Source: Maea johnstoni (taxonomy: Eukaryota; Annelida; Polychaeta; Spionida; Magelonidae). From it: a stretch of 64,000 nucleotides of DNA. A model generated the notes under the pieces. It did not search any database. It was given only the letters and a program-made list of their open reading frames with translations, and was not told where the DNA came from. Shown one piece after another: positions 23,522 through 35,586 of the stretch. Every line of letters begins with the position of its first letter. Within the stretch, counting starts at the first letter, position 1. The DNA is taken from contig OZ012690.1 of assembly GCA_963942565.1 (NCBI GenBank), positions 35,004,718 to 35,068,717 on the forward strand, read 5' to 3'. The position numbers and the translations under genes are program-made.

Positions 23522-23658
23522 CAGATGTCTCGGGTAGAGCCAGCGTAGCGGATATTCGCCCGTACAGCTGACGGTGAAATTGTCCTCCGCCGTCTTGAAG
23601 AGCTGCTTCCTGTGGATGCTGAGGACGGGAGGACTCGGCGGAATAGTGTTACTCAACG
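23522..23658 (-). CDS. VEGFR-like receptor, exon 2 (N-terminal half of Ig-like domain 1)
   Basis: This is a host-gene exon on the minus strand. The acceptor is TTTTTTCAG, with CAG at 23661-23659; the donor is GTGAGT, beginning at 23521. It is 137 bp: two bases completing a codon split by intron 1, then 45 codons, ending in phase 0. It encodes a short proline-rich linker (IPPSPPVLSI) and the first Ig beta-strands, with the first disulfide cysteine in NFTVSCTGEYPLRWLYP. The C...W-L-x-P pattern matches VEGFR domain 1 (known pattern: TCRGQRDLDWLWP). NFT is a glycosylation sequon. Joining to exon 3 keeps frame and gives one complete Ig domain with cysteines about 57 residues apart. The exon is GC-rich against AT-rich introns. 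An Ig receptor of the PDGFR class is the main alternative. Confidence 0.85.
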
Positions 23659-23937
23659 CTGAAAAAATAGGAATAAATTACAATTACTTATAGAAAAATG
23701 TATAAAGTTAAGTATAGTATGGCAGAATAGTGATACTCAACACTCCAAAAATAGGAAAAATTACTATTACTTAAAGGAATATGTATACAGTTTAAGTAAT
23801 GGAAGTGGTGATTACAATTCAGGTCTTCATTTTAACGATGATGATTATAATAACCACAATGGATGATGATGGTGACCATGCATGGTTGATGTTCAAGGTA
23901 ATTAGAGTGGTGACAAGGAAGATTATAAAGGACAATA

Positions 23938-24278
<341 letters not shown>

Positions 24279-24925
24279 TGACATAGTTTGTGTAATAAAT
24301 CTGTTTTGATAAAATAGCAGGCTGGTTGAGAACTTCCTTATATCAACAGGGGCTTAAGTTGCTTAATTTGGGTATAAGCTTATTGGAGAGACAATTGTCT
24401 ACCACTAGTTTCCTTGGTCACCGTTTAAGCTTAAGCCATATCGTGCCTTGATAAGCCTGTTGGTGCAACTGGCGCCTAGAGGCTCCCGATATACAGGCCT
24501 AAACCTCTATGCAGGGTGCCTTGAATATTCTCATCTGTAATACAAGATGATTTCAAACCAAAACATGTTGATGTGAAACCCAGTGGCTTCTTTGATTTCT
24601 TATTCCAATTTTTTTGAACCTTGAAATCAAAAAGCAAAATTGGAATCAAAGCCTTCAATTTATGACTTTTTAAAATATTTCGTAGTCCAGTCTATTTTCA
24701 GAAGAAAATTCCTCAGATTTTATCTCCAGGCTAATCCCACATATCCACAGCGAGCTTGCCGTAGCAGCATGCAGTCTTGACCAGTTGATCCCTATCAGAA
24801 ACCACATTTCACATCAATGCCGGCCCACGCTGGACGATGGTCATCAGCTGGGGAGTGACCGCTCAGGGCAGTGGTCAGTGTATTTAAACAGGTGGCAGAT
24901 TGCAGGGTCCTAATGTTACTTTTAA

Positions 24926-25135
24926 AGATTCCAATGCTAAGGCTACTTTCATCCAAAGCACAAGAATGCAAAGATTTTTGAATAACATCTATACTCAGTC
25001 ATGTTGGTATTCATTGGAGAGCTCTCACTGAGTAGTGTACTCTCAGAGGAGTAACCATGTGCCAGGGTTTCAGTAGTTTTTCAGGTTTTTTGCCTCATTT
25101 AGTTTTGGCTAAATTAGGCACCAGCCGCATCAGGG
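24926..25135 (+). mobile_element. TTAA MITE, family A
   Basis: TTAA flanks at 24922-24925 and 25136-25139. The left end is mutated (AGATTCCAATGCTAAGG); the right end is CACCAGCCGCATCAGGG. The interior has TTTCATCCAAAGCACAAG and CTCTCAGAGGAGTAACCAT. Confidence 0.7.
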
Positions 25136-25137
25136 TT

Positions 25138-25600
25138 AAAACCTGCTTTTCCCGCAGGGAAGGTTTACCCTGTTTTTCAAATGCACAGCATACCTTACAT
25201 CTAATATTCTTTAAAATCTTCGGAAATGAAGTATTTAGAGACCGGTGATATTTTTAAAAACTGCTTTCCCTGAAGTACAAGTTTATCTTATTCATCATTT
25301 GCCCAAGCAAATTTTCAAATTTCTTAAAAAAACTTTTTTTGATTCTTCAGAACCTGCTTCCCTTGTAGGGCAAGGTGACCCTATTTTTTAGTTGCCCAAG
25401 TGAATTTTGAACTTACCTTACCGTTGTTTTTCTATATTTTTTTTTAATCTTTGGAAATCATGTAATTAGGGTTTTCAAGTACTTGAAAACAAGCTATCCC
25501 TTCAGGATATTACATTGGCTCTATTTTTTCAGTTGCCAAAATGAATTTTCAACTGTCCCTAAATTATTTTTAAAACTTCAGAAATAATGTATTAATGCAG
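25138..25600. repeat. Degenerate tandem repeat, ~90-140-bp unit, four copies
   Basis: Units open with AACCTGCTTTTCCCGCAG at 25140, AACTGCTTTCCCTGAAG at 25259, AACCTGCTTCCCTTGTAG at 25350 and ACAAGCTATCCCTTCAGG at 25489. Each continues to (C)A(A/G)(T/A)TTTTCAA(A/C)(T/C). A related stray segment (CAACTTACCCTGTTGAGC) lies at 10539. Function unknown. Confidence 0.6.
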
Positions 25601-25987
25601 TTCTTTTTTTGCTTATGATCAATGATGGTAATCATATCAAAATGTAGCATTATCTATGGGGAGGAGTGCGTGCACACTGTACAAAGCTTTGCGGTTTTGT
25701 GTGGGCCATTAATTATAACCTGTTATTTGTTGTACATACTCTTGATGCAGTACTCAGTAGTGCCCCTGCCTGCTCCTGTACTATACAGCAATGAAGACAA
25801 ATGGCAGGTCGTTACCCTGATTGTCTCATTATGCAGTTTCCTGTACAAAAACTACCGCTCGCTCACGGTGCCCTCCTTCCCTTCAGAAGTGCCACCCTAT
25901 GCCATGGCCTACTGACATGCCCTAAATCTGCTACTGCTGTAACCGCAACTTACAACCAGCAATCACGGGACGACAACGGAAAATATG

Positions 25988-26393
25988 CCCATGGCAGATG
26001 TGGACCCTTAAAGAAAACCCCTTTTAACCACTAGCATGCCATGTTTTCAGCACATAACCATGGGAGATATTGACCCTTACAGAAAACCCTCTTTTAACCA
26101 CTAGCATGCCATGTTTCACCATATACCCATGGTAGATGTGGACTCTTAAAGAATTGACAAGAAACCCTTTTAACCACTAGCATGCCATGTTGTCAGCACA
26201 TACCCATGGCAGATGTGGACAATACAGAAAAAAAACTTTTTACCACTAACATATCATGTTGTCAGCACATACCCATGGCAGAAGTGGACCCTTACATAAA
26301 ACCCTCTTTTAGCCACTAGGATGCCATGTTTTCACCACATGTCAGAAGTGGATATTACAGAAAACACCTTTTACCACTAGCACGCCATATTTT
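25988..26393. repeat. Minisatellite, ~70-bp unit, six copies
   Basis: CCATGGCAGATGTGGAC-type starts occur at 25988, 26056, 26126, 26203, 26272 and about 26335 (last copy truncated). Shared segments are TTTTAACCACTAGCATGCCATG and CAGCACATACCC. Spacing is 65-77 bp. Confidence 0.85.
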
Positions 26394-26611
26394 CTAATTT
26401 AATGGTTCTGAACTTGTTCTCTTTTACCAAATACTGAAACAACTGAAAAGCTGGCACAAATGGCAAAGCATGAAGTGCAAACCGTTCTGAACTTAATTGC
26501 TATCATACCATTTGGGAATGACTTTGAAAGATGCTCTTTAGAGGGGAATCACCTAGATAGTTGAGCTTATTTTGAATCTTTTGAGAAGAGTGGTAATGAT
26601 GGTCACTTTAA

Positions 26612-26831
26612 CCCATTCATACTTAAATGTTCCTCAAAACATTGTCTTCTGGATCTGTAACATTTTTGACAATGACCTTTTAATTCAGAAGTATGTTTCA
26701 AAATTTTTCAAGTCAGTTTTTGGTAGTGTTCTAATTAACATTTCTCCTTGAAATATTTTCCCAACTTTGCTTTCACCTTATGATATCTCCCCAAAATCAG
26801 GCTGCTTTTGGGCTATGTGAGCATTAATGGT
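26612..26831 (-). mobile_element. TTAA MITE, family B, reverse orientation
   Basis: TTAA flanks at 26608-26611 and 26832-26835. It starts CCCATTCATACTTAAATG and ends GAGCATTAATGG. Inside is the reversed core (GTGTTCTAATTAACATTTCTCC, GAAATATTTTCCC). Confidence 0.7.
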
Positions 26832-26839
26832 TTAAGATA

Positions 26840-26867
26840 CCCCCCCCCCCCCCCCCCACACACACAC
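26840..26867. repeat. Poly(C) plus (CA)n tract
   Basis: Eighteen C residues then a CA run, directly after the MITE at 26612-26831. Confidence 0.95.
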
Positions 26868-27532
26868 CTCTTGCTATCCTGTATGGTCATACTCTAACAA
26901 ATCTCTTGACTTTCCAATCCCTAGTAATATGTTGTCTATGCTGAACCAGCACTGAGGAGGACATCATTCATTTCCACATCTTGATGGGGGATGACTCATG
27001 CTATGATAGTTTTTTGTGAGGGTTTCCATAAACTTTTTATTTAGGTCATGAGGATTAAATGTTTAAATGGGCTTTTGATGCCACACACATTGCATAGGGG
27101 ACTGTCCTTAACTGTGCTAATTCTTCAATTGGTTGGAAAAAGAGTACACCATGACCCACTGAAATCTGTTTTTTTTTTACATAACATTGGAATAGCTCAT
27201 ATAGATCTACTGCAAATTTAAACCTCAAAAAATAAGACAGTCACAAAATACATTAAATGAATATTAGCTTGGGTACCACATGTCTTTGTTTGTCTTTCAG
27301 CCTATGAGAAGTAGTAAAGAAAAGGTTCATAGATACGTTTTTGGTGATATCTGTACTACATACCTATCATTTGGAAACAGTAACAAATTAAGTATCAAGT
27401 AACCAAAAAGCAAATTTCCATTCCATATTTATTTTTCAAATGCATTTAGTCTATTTAAAAAAAATTCTCACATGTCACAATTCAAGAGAGCATTTTTTCT
27501 AGTGGTAGGAACTCCAGTCATGTATTGGTTAA

Positions 27533-27737
27533 CCAATTTGCACCTAGAATGCCTACGTATTGCAACAACTTTGAACATAATTCCTCCATGAAAAAAATAC
27601 TTGAAAGATATATAAAGAGGAATTGTTAAACATAACAGGAGCAACAACTTTCAGTCAAATACTTCTCAAAATATTGCTTTTTGGTCAAGAAATTTCCCAA
27701 CTTGTCAGATGATGTGTTGACTGCAGGTGTGGGAGGG
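27533..27737 (+). mobile_element. TTAA MITE, family C
   Basis: This 205-bp element is flanked by TTAA at 27529-27532 and 27738-27741. It starts CCAATTTGCACC and ends GGTGTGGGAGGG. Internal marks: AACAACTTTCAGTCAAATAC, CTCAAAATATTGCTTT, TCAAGAAATTTCCC. It is the best family C copy in the window. Confidence 0.7.
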
Positions 27738-27749
27738 TTAAAGTCTATT

Positions 27750-28010
27750 GCCCAATCAATCATTACCTGTCAGGGCACTCGGAAGTTGTTACACCTTCTA
27801 TTTGCAAGCAGCCTGTAATTGTTTATTTTTCCTGCGGAAGCGACACCTTTGTTTACAGTTGCGTCCTGGAGTGGAGTCTTATCGCGATCTCTTGAAGAAC
27901 GTCATCAGGACAGCGAGAGGATGGTACAGTTCTCTCAACACCACAACTTCTGGGGTCAGCCAGTACACTGCGTGCCTCTCACGAAAACTTGCTCAACACA
28001 GTACATGACC
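27750..28010. promoter_or_regulatory. GC-richer unique block in intron 1, candidate enhancer
   Basis: The block is not repeated in the window, with GC above background and no low complexity. It contains TGCGGAAGCGAC (an ETS-type GGAAG core) and CTTTGTTTAC (a FOX/SOX-type core) near 27848. An open plus-strand frame crosses it but shows no recognisable domain and no convincing splice sites. Confidence 0.25.
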
Positions 28011-28305
28011 TTAGAATGAGGGAACTTTAGGTGCCTTTTGAGTATTCCAGCCAAGCAATTTTCTAGTAGAGGCAATTGCATCGCATGCATTCAGAACTCA
28101 GGCAAACTATTTCCAATGATAAGTATTGTTCATCTTCAAAGATTGGATAACTTTTACGCAATTAAGATGTTATTATGAGACATAATTGAAAAGCTGAAAA
28201 TATTTACTTTTTGAATCTTTACTTTTGTTATAATCCTCCATCATTTCAACTTGTTTAATTTATTCAGATTTTTGATTGCCAATTACATTTCCTGGTTTAT
28301 ATAAC

Positions 28306-28560
28306 ATACTTCTCAGCCTAGAAAATTACAATTAAATACCCTCAAATATCATTATCAATAAGATCCCTATCCCTCTAGAAGGGTGTATCTATTTATATGA
28401 CTTGTGCACCATATTTCTCAGCATACAGAATTACAATTAACTGACTCCCTCAAATACTATTATCAATAAGATCTCTACTACCCCTCTAGAAGGGTGTATC
28501 TATTTATATGACTTGTGCGCCATATTTCTCAGCATACAGAATTACAATTCACCCTCCCTC
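28306..28560. repeat. Tandem repeat, ~108-bp unit, 2.4 copies
   Basis: CTCAGC(C/A)TA(G/C)A(A/G)AATTACAATTAA starts at 28312, 28418 and 28528. Between them is TATCAATAAGATC and CTCTAGAAGGGTGTATC. The palindrome TCTAGA is in each unit. Confidence 0.85.
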
Positions 28561-28734
28561 CAATACCCTTGTTGGATGATCAAGAAGATCAGCACCCCTC
28601 TCCCTGGTCGAATCGCAGTGTGCGGTACCATTAAGATAACATTAGTTAGTGTGATAATTGCATTATCAGGGCGAGGGAATGAAACCCTAATCTCCTCACG
28701 GGGCATCCATTCAATCATCACAGCAGCCGCAGAT

Positions 28735-29150
28735 ACGATACATAACTCCCTGAAATACTATAGATCACTTTACCCTCATCTCTGCATTACGTTAACCCAT
28801 GCACGACTGTAGCAGCCAAAACCACCTGATTATTCACCTCAGATAGGATACATTAAACTCCTTGAAATAATATAGATCACTTTACTCTCATCTCTGCCAC
28901 AACACCATTACATTAACCCTTGCCTGCTCGTAGCGACCAAAACCACCTGATTATTTTAGTGATACCTCTCGAACAGAAGTTATTTTCAGCAAATATTTGA
29001 AGGAGACATGTAAATCAGAACCTAACCAACAACTCCCCTTCAAATATTTTTCAAATTTAAGCTTAATTTCAAAGTAATATTCAGAAGCATTACAGGTCCA
29101 GACAACAATGGTAAAGGAAATCTCCAAGCATGCTGGTAGCTATTTGAGGA
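28735..29150 (+). mobile_element. TTAA MITE family B with duplicated left end
   Basis: TTAACCCATGCACGACTGTAG (28793) and TTAACCCTTGCCTGCTCGTAG (28913), each followed by CAAAACCACCTGATTATT, show that a family B left end and its flank (TATAGATCACTTTAC(C/T)CTCATC) were duplicated. The second copy continues through the family core (ATATTTGAAGGAGACATG, CCCTTCAAATATTTTTC) to about 29150, where the right end is decayed. Confidence 0.6.
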
Positions 29151-29439
29151 TGTTTAAAATTGTCAGATATGTGTACACTACAGCAGAGCCATATACAGTA
29201 ATTAATATGTCTCGGACTTAACAGCAACTCATATCATGGAGACCTAGATCTTGACACATCATTATAATAGTTACTTAACAATTAGGAAACTTTATATTCC
29301 TGGTAGGTTACACCATCTCTTTTCATATATCATTGAACCAATATTACTTTATTTAAGCTCAAACAGTCAGATCAAGACTTGGGTTGCAAAAAGCTTCCAC
29401 TAAGTACAGCACCCCTGCTCTGAACGCCCTGATCCTGTA

Positions 29440-29560
29440 TCTGCCCCTAATTACAATATGCAATTATGCCCGATTAATCGCACTCGGCTAAGGACATGCT
29501 CTGGCATAATGTGCTTTAAGTGAGCACTTGTAGCTACCAGGACCCTGTCAACCAGAACTA
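29440..29560. promoter_or_regulatory. Candidate enhancer rich in homeodomain-type sites
   Basis: About 50 bp near 29450-29500 hold CCTAATTAC, ATGCAATTATG, GATTAATCGC and GGCATAATGTG, that is, closely spaced TAATTA/TAATC and octamer-like cores. The sequence is unique in the window and not low-complexity. Binding by POU/homeodomain factors is inference from motif shape only. Confidence 0.25.
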
Positions 29561-29988
29561 ATAGGTTTTGGACGGTAGCAGAACTTGGCTCTTGGTAAAA
29601 ACTAAATAGCAGCACGCAGTATGAGGTTTTTGATGTTTCCTCTCTAACATGCTACTTTTCTTGCACAAACAAGATAAACACCAACACTTGTCAAGCAAGA
29701 AAACTGGCTGCGAATATCACATCAGTTTCATCAGTTTCCATAAGAAACACTTATGATTGGCTGCATTAGTGATAGTGACTTTTTATCAAAGAAAGCGCGA
29801 AAAACACACATATTGGTTATGATACGACACTTTGATTTTTGGATGGAGAATTAAACAAGTACTTAAAGACCCAAGTGTTTTACTGCATTCCGAGCCTTTT
29901 TTGCTAATACAACAATCTTTCAATAACAGCTCTCTGTTATGATACAAAGTATTTTGTATACATGTACATTTTGTATACATTTATTTAA

Positions 29989-30188
29989 CCTATTCATGTC
30001 CTAGGAATATGGGTGGTCTGACATGTGACTACACACAGTAATTCAATTTGTGGTTAAGATGCTAAAATATGAAGGAAATTTTGTAAAGTTCAATATTTGG
30101 GCCATCTTAGATAGCTTTTTTCTTTGGGAAAAAGTTTGATTTTTTTGTGATATTTGCCAGAAACCAGTACCATCTTGGAATGAATAGG
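29989..30188. mobile_element. TTAA MITE-like element (B-related)
   Basis: It opens CCTATTCATGTCC after TTAA 29985-29988 and closes CTTGGAATGAATAGG before TTAC at 30189-30192. The CCTATTCAT/ATGAATAGG ends are inverted repeats. The interior is only weakly like family B. Confidence 0.5.
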
Positions 30189-30209
30189 TTACAAAAATAT
30201 CACAATTAA

Positions 30210-30407
30210 CCCATTCACATTCATGACCTGAAAATACATACATATGGTAATGCCTTGATAAATATAGTAATAACTGGATAAAAGCTACCTGTTGTTTAAG
30301 TTTGGTTTATTTACAATTCCTCTTGAGATGTATTTCAAGTAACACTCTTTTTGATATTATATGATCAAACTTGTCAGACCCTGTGTGCACTCCAAGATGT
30401 AAAAGGG
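30210..30407 (+). mobile_element. TTAA MITE, family C
   Basis: TTAA at 30206-30209, right border TTAT at 30408-30411. It starts CCCATTCACATTCATGACC and ends CAAGATGTAAAAGGG. It lies only 21 bp beyond the preceding element. Confidence 0.5.
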
Positions 30408-30964
30408 TTATGCCATTGTTGTACTTATTATACTAAACCTGACCGAGTCTTTTCCAACTGAAGTATTACATACTACATGTACACAGCCAATGGGTATTTA
30501 ATCCTAGTGGATTGTAAACACACATTCTACTGTCAACCCAATTTCTGGGCATGTGAATCACCCTTTTGTGCCCATTGTTTCTTGGTTGTGAAGCCCTAGT
30601 TTTTGGGACCATCTGTCAAGTCTTCCATTCTGGGGACCACTTGGCTGAAAGGCTCACAGAACAGACAGAACAAAGTCTAGAACTACATGGCTCATATTCA
30701 GGGCATGGGAAAGTCAAAGAACTTCTCCCATGATCAAATGCTCTGTGAGCACAAGTGCAGGATTTCTTAGCAAGGCTTTGAGCTCAAATAAGTGAAAATG
30801 ACATAAATACACCCAACTTCAGTAGAAATTGAAAATTGAATGCTTTGAAACCCCTCCTTATTTCTAACTGTTCTCAGGAGTGTCCATGTATAAAAAATAT
30901 CGAAAGTCATGCAAATAACTTGGAAGCAGAGTCATGTTATTTTAGGGCCACTGCACAGAAATGC

Positions 30965-31262
30965 ATGGAAATATACAATTAGCTTCATTTCCAGGAATAT
31001 TGTGTCTCCCAGTCCCACGCTTGTGAAAGCTGGACACCTCTGCACTTAAAGTATAAACATGAGAAAGTCTGGGTTAGATGTGCACTAGGGTGACAAAGTG
31101 CATATATTAGGAAAGTCACGTTAAGTTGTGAGAGCAGAGCTGAATTATTTTTGTGTGAATTTATGAAAATACATTCAAATATACCAGAGACCTGTATCAT
31201 ACAAGTCCCTGAAATATACATTTAGCTTCATTTCCATGATCTGGTGTCCCTGTCCCACGCTT
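30965..31262. repeat. Direct duplication, ~230-bp spacing
   Basis: AAATATACAATTAGCTTCATTTCC with CAGTCCCACGCTTGTGA at 30969-31027 recurs as AAATATACATTTAGCTTCATTTCC with CTGTCCCACGCTTGTGAG at 31212-31267. There are no element termini. Confidence 0.65.
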
Positions 31263-31729
31263 GTGAGACAATGCAATAACCTGGTACTGTTAACTACAAG
31301 CATGGGAAAATTCAGGGTAGAGGTACGCCAGGGTGGTCATACCGTGGTACAGGGTGCTGGGTGACAGAACCACCAGAATACAGCCTGCCAATTAAGAGCT
31401 AATTTTCTATGTACTGGTATGCAAAATGTGTGTGTGTTTTCCAAGCGTAACTGCATGCTGATTTGGCTCCTGCCTCTGCATCCCTTTCCCAATCCCATCC
31501 TATTCATGGTCCAGGGTTTGTATATCTAAACATGCTTTTATAAACATGGATAACCCTATATGGTTATCAGTACACGTGGGACCATTCAATGATAAATCAC
31601 CATTGCAGGTGACTGCAGGGACCACTCTAAACTGTTAAGATCACCCTCAATGTATCTTGCTTTTAATTATCACCAGATCCCAACAGCACACAGCACACAG
31701 GCGGCATTTCTTCATGTAAACAGCTATTA

Positions 31730-31950
31730 ACCCATTAATACTCGAAAGTCACTCTTGAAAATGTTGTATCTTCAATACTTTTGACAAAAACTTGGGAATT
31801 GAAAATGATTTTACAAAATATTTGAAGGAGAGTAGTTTTTTTTATTCTTGAAACATTTCCCTTTTCAAATATTTTCCCAACAATGCTTTTGCTTGAAATA
31901 TTTTATCAAAACTGTCAAGCTGCTTTTGGCTGTTGTGAGTAACATTCACA
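31730..31950 (-). mobile_element. TTAA MITE, family B, reverse orientation
   Basis: TTAACCCATTAATACTCG at about 31727 opens the copy. The interior is the reversed family B core (AAATATTTGAAGGAGAGTAG, CATTTCCCTTTTCAAATATTTTCCC, CAAGCTGCTTTTGGCTG). The right end is decayed. Confidence 0.6.
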
Positions 31951-32247
31951 AATATGACATCTGCTTAAAATATCCTACAAAATATGCGTTATTAGAAAGC
32001 TATCACACAAATAGTGCAGGCATGAATTATGGGTGGACATTGATGCAGCATCGTTTGTTTTAAAGAGCTACTTCCTATCTCCGCATCTAATTGATAAACA
32101 CAGACGTAAGCACATGTCCTCTACAAATAAACAGGGCCGGTCATACATCTCCAGCGGTCAGTCATCTTGGTGTTGTTGCCAGGCCAGTAATTGAGGTTGT
32201 TTGTACTTGATCGGGCTGATTTGAGTAATGACTGAGCTGAAAGTTAA

Positions 32248-32455
32248 CCCTCTTGCTTCTGGAGTGCCCACATGGTCTGACCACTTTGAACATAACTGAC
32301 CAAATAGAATGAATTTCAAAAATAAATTGAAGAGGATATGTTCAACCATATAAAAGCAATAATTTCAGTCAATTATTTCTCAAAATATTGCTTATATTAT
32401 CAAGATATTTCAATATTTGTCGGACCATATGGACACTTCAGATATGGCCAGGCTT
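32248..32455 (+). mobile_element. TTAA MITE, family C (right end unclear)
   Basis: TTAA at 32244-32247. It starts CCCTCTTGCTTCTGG; inside are TCTGACCACTTTGAACATAAC, TTTCAGTCAATTATTTCTC and TATCAAGATATTTC. The right terminus cannot be placed. Confidence 0.5.
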
Positions 32456-33173
32456 GTCAGGAATGTCATAATTAGCTTGGGAGTTTGGGGAGGGGGGGGG
32501 GGAGTGTTAGATTTTCCCTAGAAGGCATCAGTTTTGTCCATTCCCAGAACCAGCTGTGGGGTCAAGGAGTAAGCTGTTCTTAGGCATCTCCTTATCCTAG
32601 CAAATTATTGATAACCAGTCAGGCATATATTAGATACCATTCAGGCATCTATAGATATTTAGCCATTGTCCAGTTAGAGAATGATAGTGTCTAATAAAGT
32701 CTGATCCAGAATTTGTCTCATACAATTTTTTCATATCTCCTTAGAAATCTGTTAAGTGTCTATTAAGAAAGATCACCTACTATAAAGATATTTCCAGAAA
32801 TTCCAACACCGGAAAAATACATGATACATATATCATCTGTAAATGAAGCCTCCAGAGACCAATTTAAATTAAGTCACCTGTAATCACAATCAACAGCCTC
32901 TCTTCACAGGTGTGACAGTATATATATTTTATATATTTTGTCTTGAGTTGAATAAGAAATAATAACTTATATGATGGATGAAAAGAATATAAGGCTTACA
33001 TGATCTAAGCAATACATGTACAGGGAAGGGTATCCAACACTTTGAGTGCCAGTCTGTCGGCATACACCAAACATAAATCTGTAGCAGCCAAGTACCTCAT
33101 GATTTAAACCTGTTCTAAATCCATTAGGCTGGGCTGTCACAACCACACAGAACAGTGACTGTGACTTCTTTAA

Positions 33174-33388
33174 CCCATTAGGGACTGTAGCACTAAAAAA
33201 TGCTGCTGTTGTCTTTAAGACAATAGCATCTTAAGGAAAACATCTGACTGAGAAATCAATCAGAACCCTAAAAACAGCTTTCAACAATATTTTTGTTAGA
33301 TTATGCTTTATTCCTTTAGTAAGTTATTTTTGCAAATATCATAGGTTTGAGACATCAAATTCCTCTGGAAACTCTTGGAATGAATGGG
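33174..33388 (+). mobile_element. TTAA MITE, family B
   Basis: This 215-bp element is flanked by TTAA at 33170-33173 and 33389-33392. It starts CCCATTAGGGACTGTAGC and ends TTGGAATGAATGGG, with the core GAGAAATCAATCAGAACCC inside. Confidence 0.7.
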
Positions 33389-33524
33389 TTAAAGTAAGAC
33401 TACAACACTGCTGCCATTTTTTAAAGTTGAGAAGCCTGTGCAATGGCGGGTGAAAAGGTTAAAGTCAACCCCTTGAACTTTTATGTTATTGCCCTTTGGC
33501 TGAGACTCCCAGAAACAATCAGGA

Positions 33525-33541
33525 GGGGGGGGGGGGGGGGG
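33525..33541. repeat. Poly(G) tract
   Basis: An uninterrupted G run; a shorter one lies at 32492-32502. Confidence 0.95.
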
Positions 33542-33627
33542 AGAAGGAGGAGGGGGCCTTATCCTCTCAATACCCTGTCAGCCTGACATACAGACAGATT
33601 TTAAGGGAAAAGGCTCCTGCCCCTGTT

Positions 33628-33843
33628 GAATGACTGGGGACATGACAAATGAATTGTGACTTTGTAGTTCCTTTTTTATAATGCATTTGATAATTAGATT
33701 TAGGCATATATTCACAAACTATTTCACAAAACCCTTTCTGAATGTCTGGGGATATGACAAATGAATTGTGACTGCATTTTGTAGTTCCTTTTTTATAATG
33801 CATTTGATAATTAGATTTAGGCATATATTCACAAACTATTTCG
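33628..33843. repeat. Recent 112-bp tandem duplication
   Basis: Copies start GAATGACTGGGGACATGAC at 33628 and GAATGTCTGGGGATATGAC at 33740. About 100 bp is nearly identical, including TAGTTCCTTTTTTATAATGC and AGGCATATATTCACAAAC. The near identity indicates a young event. Confidence 0.9.
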
Positions 33844-34247
33844 AGGACTCAGTAGTCTCAGTAGAGTTTGGGTTCTCTACTTTTCTCCTAATCTTCAGAA
33901 AAATGCCCTGGCCAATAATGATCACTAGAATAGTCAGGATGTTTTGTGGTGCCCGAGCCTCATTCATGGAGGGTCTGAGTTCCCCACAGAAAATCAAAGA
34001 AACTGTCATTGAAAAGTGCAAAAGAAATCACTTTGTCATCAGGTGCATTTTATAGTGAAGCTTCATATTCATTGAACTGCACTCCCTTATTGTTGGGGTT
34101 AACCACTAAGGAAAGGCCACAGACTGCTATTATAACAATAAATTAATAAAGTCAATTGCTACTGAAGCTTTGAATATGGCCTGCTTCCTGAATGAGTACA
34201 CATATATGAAGATTAAGATAGGGAGGGGATATTGACAAAGAGGTTAA

Positions 34248-34462
34248 CCCATTCAAGCCTCTAGGACTAAAAGGGCATGACTATTTTGGCAGTTTCTCTC
34301 TGACTACTACATATTTTTGAAAATATTCAAGGTAGAAATTTTCCTCAGAACTCAACCTGCGTCTCTCCGTCAAATATTTTGTGAGTGCATGTCTATTACA
34401 CTAACAGAAATCTTTTTAATAGTATCAAACAAAAATATCCAGAGAGAACTGCAAGCATGAAT
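34248..34462 (+). mobile_element. TTAA MITE, family B (right TTAA lost)
   Basis: TTAA at 34244-34247. It starts CCCATTCAAGCCTCTAGG and ends about GCAAGCATGAATAAAAGC. The core CTCAGAACTCAACC and CGTCAAATATTTTGTG is present. Confidence 0.65.
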
Positions 34463-35342
34463 AAAAGCATCACATTTTAGATTCATTGAAAATTATAACA
34501 GTGCAAGACTCATCTTTTACCCTCTAAGATAATTCATGCAAATAAGATAAGGCTAAACCTGTTTCAATGAACATCTTTAAAATGATCGGAAATAGTATAT
34601 CTTTCTTTTTTCAAATCCCAAGAAATATGTGAACTTTGTGGACAGGTGGTCATTTTTAACAGGTGATGCCTTCAGCATGTACAGGTTTGTTTGAATTTCA
34701 AGTTATTTCTTAATCATGAAACATCCTCTCTGTCTTATAAAGTCAGTCACATGTTACTTAAAATTCAATCTGAGAAACCATTAAACAGTAACAATTATGT
34801 CTAATGTTAAAGGAACCCCCTAGAGGAAAATAGCCATATTAACAATACAGTTATTAGGAAAAATAAATGCATGTTTATTGGCATTCCCGCTGATATTTCA
34901 ACTTATTAAAATGATTCTGCATGAGACAAACTGACAATCTGTAATCCTCTATTCAAATAAACTGATCCTTTTCTATGATTACCAAAATCGATGAAATCTT
35001 CACTTCCTTCTCATGTCCGATCTATGAATGGCACCCGCATTTACGCAGGAGAACACATACAGCCAATTATCCATCTAGCTTAAGCTTTGTGTGAGTAGCT
35101 TTAGGCCAGTGGAGTGGCTCTGCCACGGAGTGTGACTGGGGAATAGATATGGGATGTTCCCACACCAATCATTTAAAGACAGATAGTTCTCTAGGAGAGT
35201 CACCGGGCGGCCGGCAGCCACTTCCTTCTCCCACCTCCTCCTCCTACTCCTACTCCACTCCCAGCTGGCTTACTATTACTGGACACACCCTCATTATACA
35301 GCTATAATCTACTCACACTCTCTCTAAACAGAGTATTTCCGA

Positions 35343-35494
35343 CTCTCTCTCTCTCTCACTCTATTTCAATCCATCCAACTTTCCTTCAATCCCCCTCTCT
35401 CTGTCTCTCTCTCTTGACTCTTTCTCTCTCTATCTCTCTCTGTCTTTCTCTCTGAGTCTCTCTCTCTCTCTGTTTCTCTCTGTCTCTCTCTCTT

Positions 35495-35574
<80 letters not shown>

Positions 35575-35586
35575 TCTCTCTCTCAC
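35343..35586. repeat. (CT)n microsatellite
   Basis: Imperfect CT/CTGT repeats from 35343 become a pure CT run at about 35501-35570. The Arg/Glu alternating frame on the minus strand is an artefact. Confidence 0.95.
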
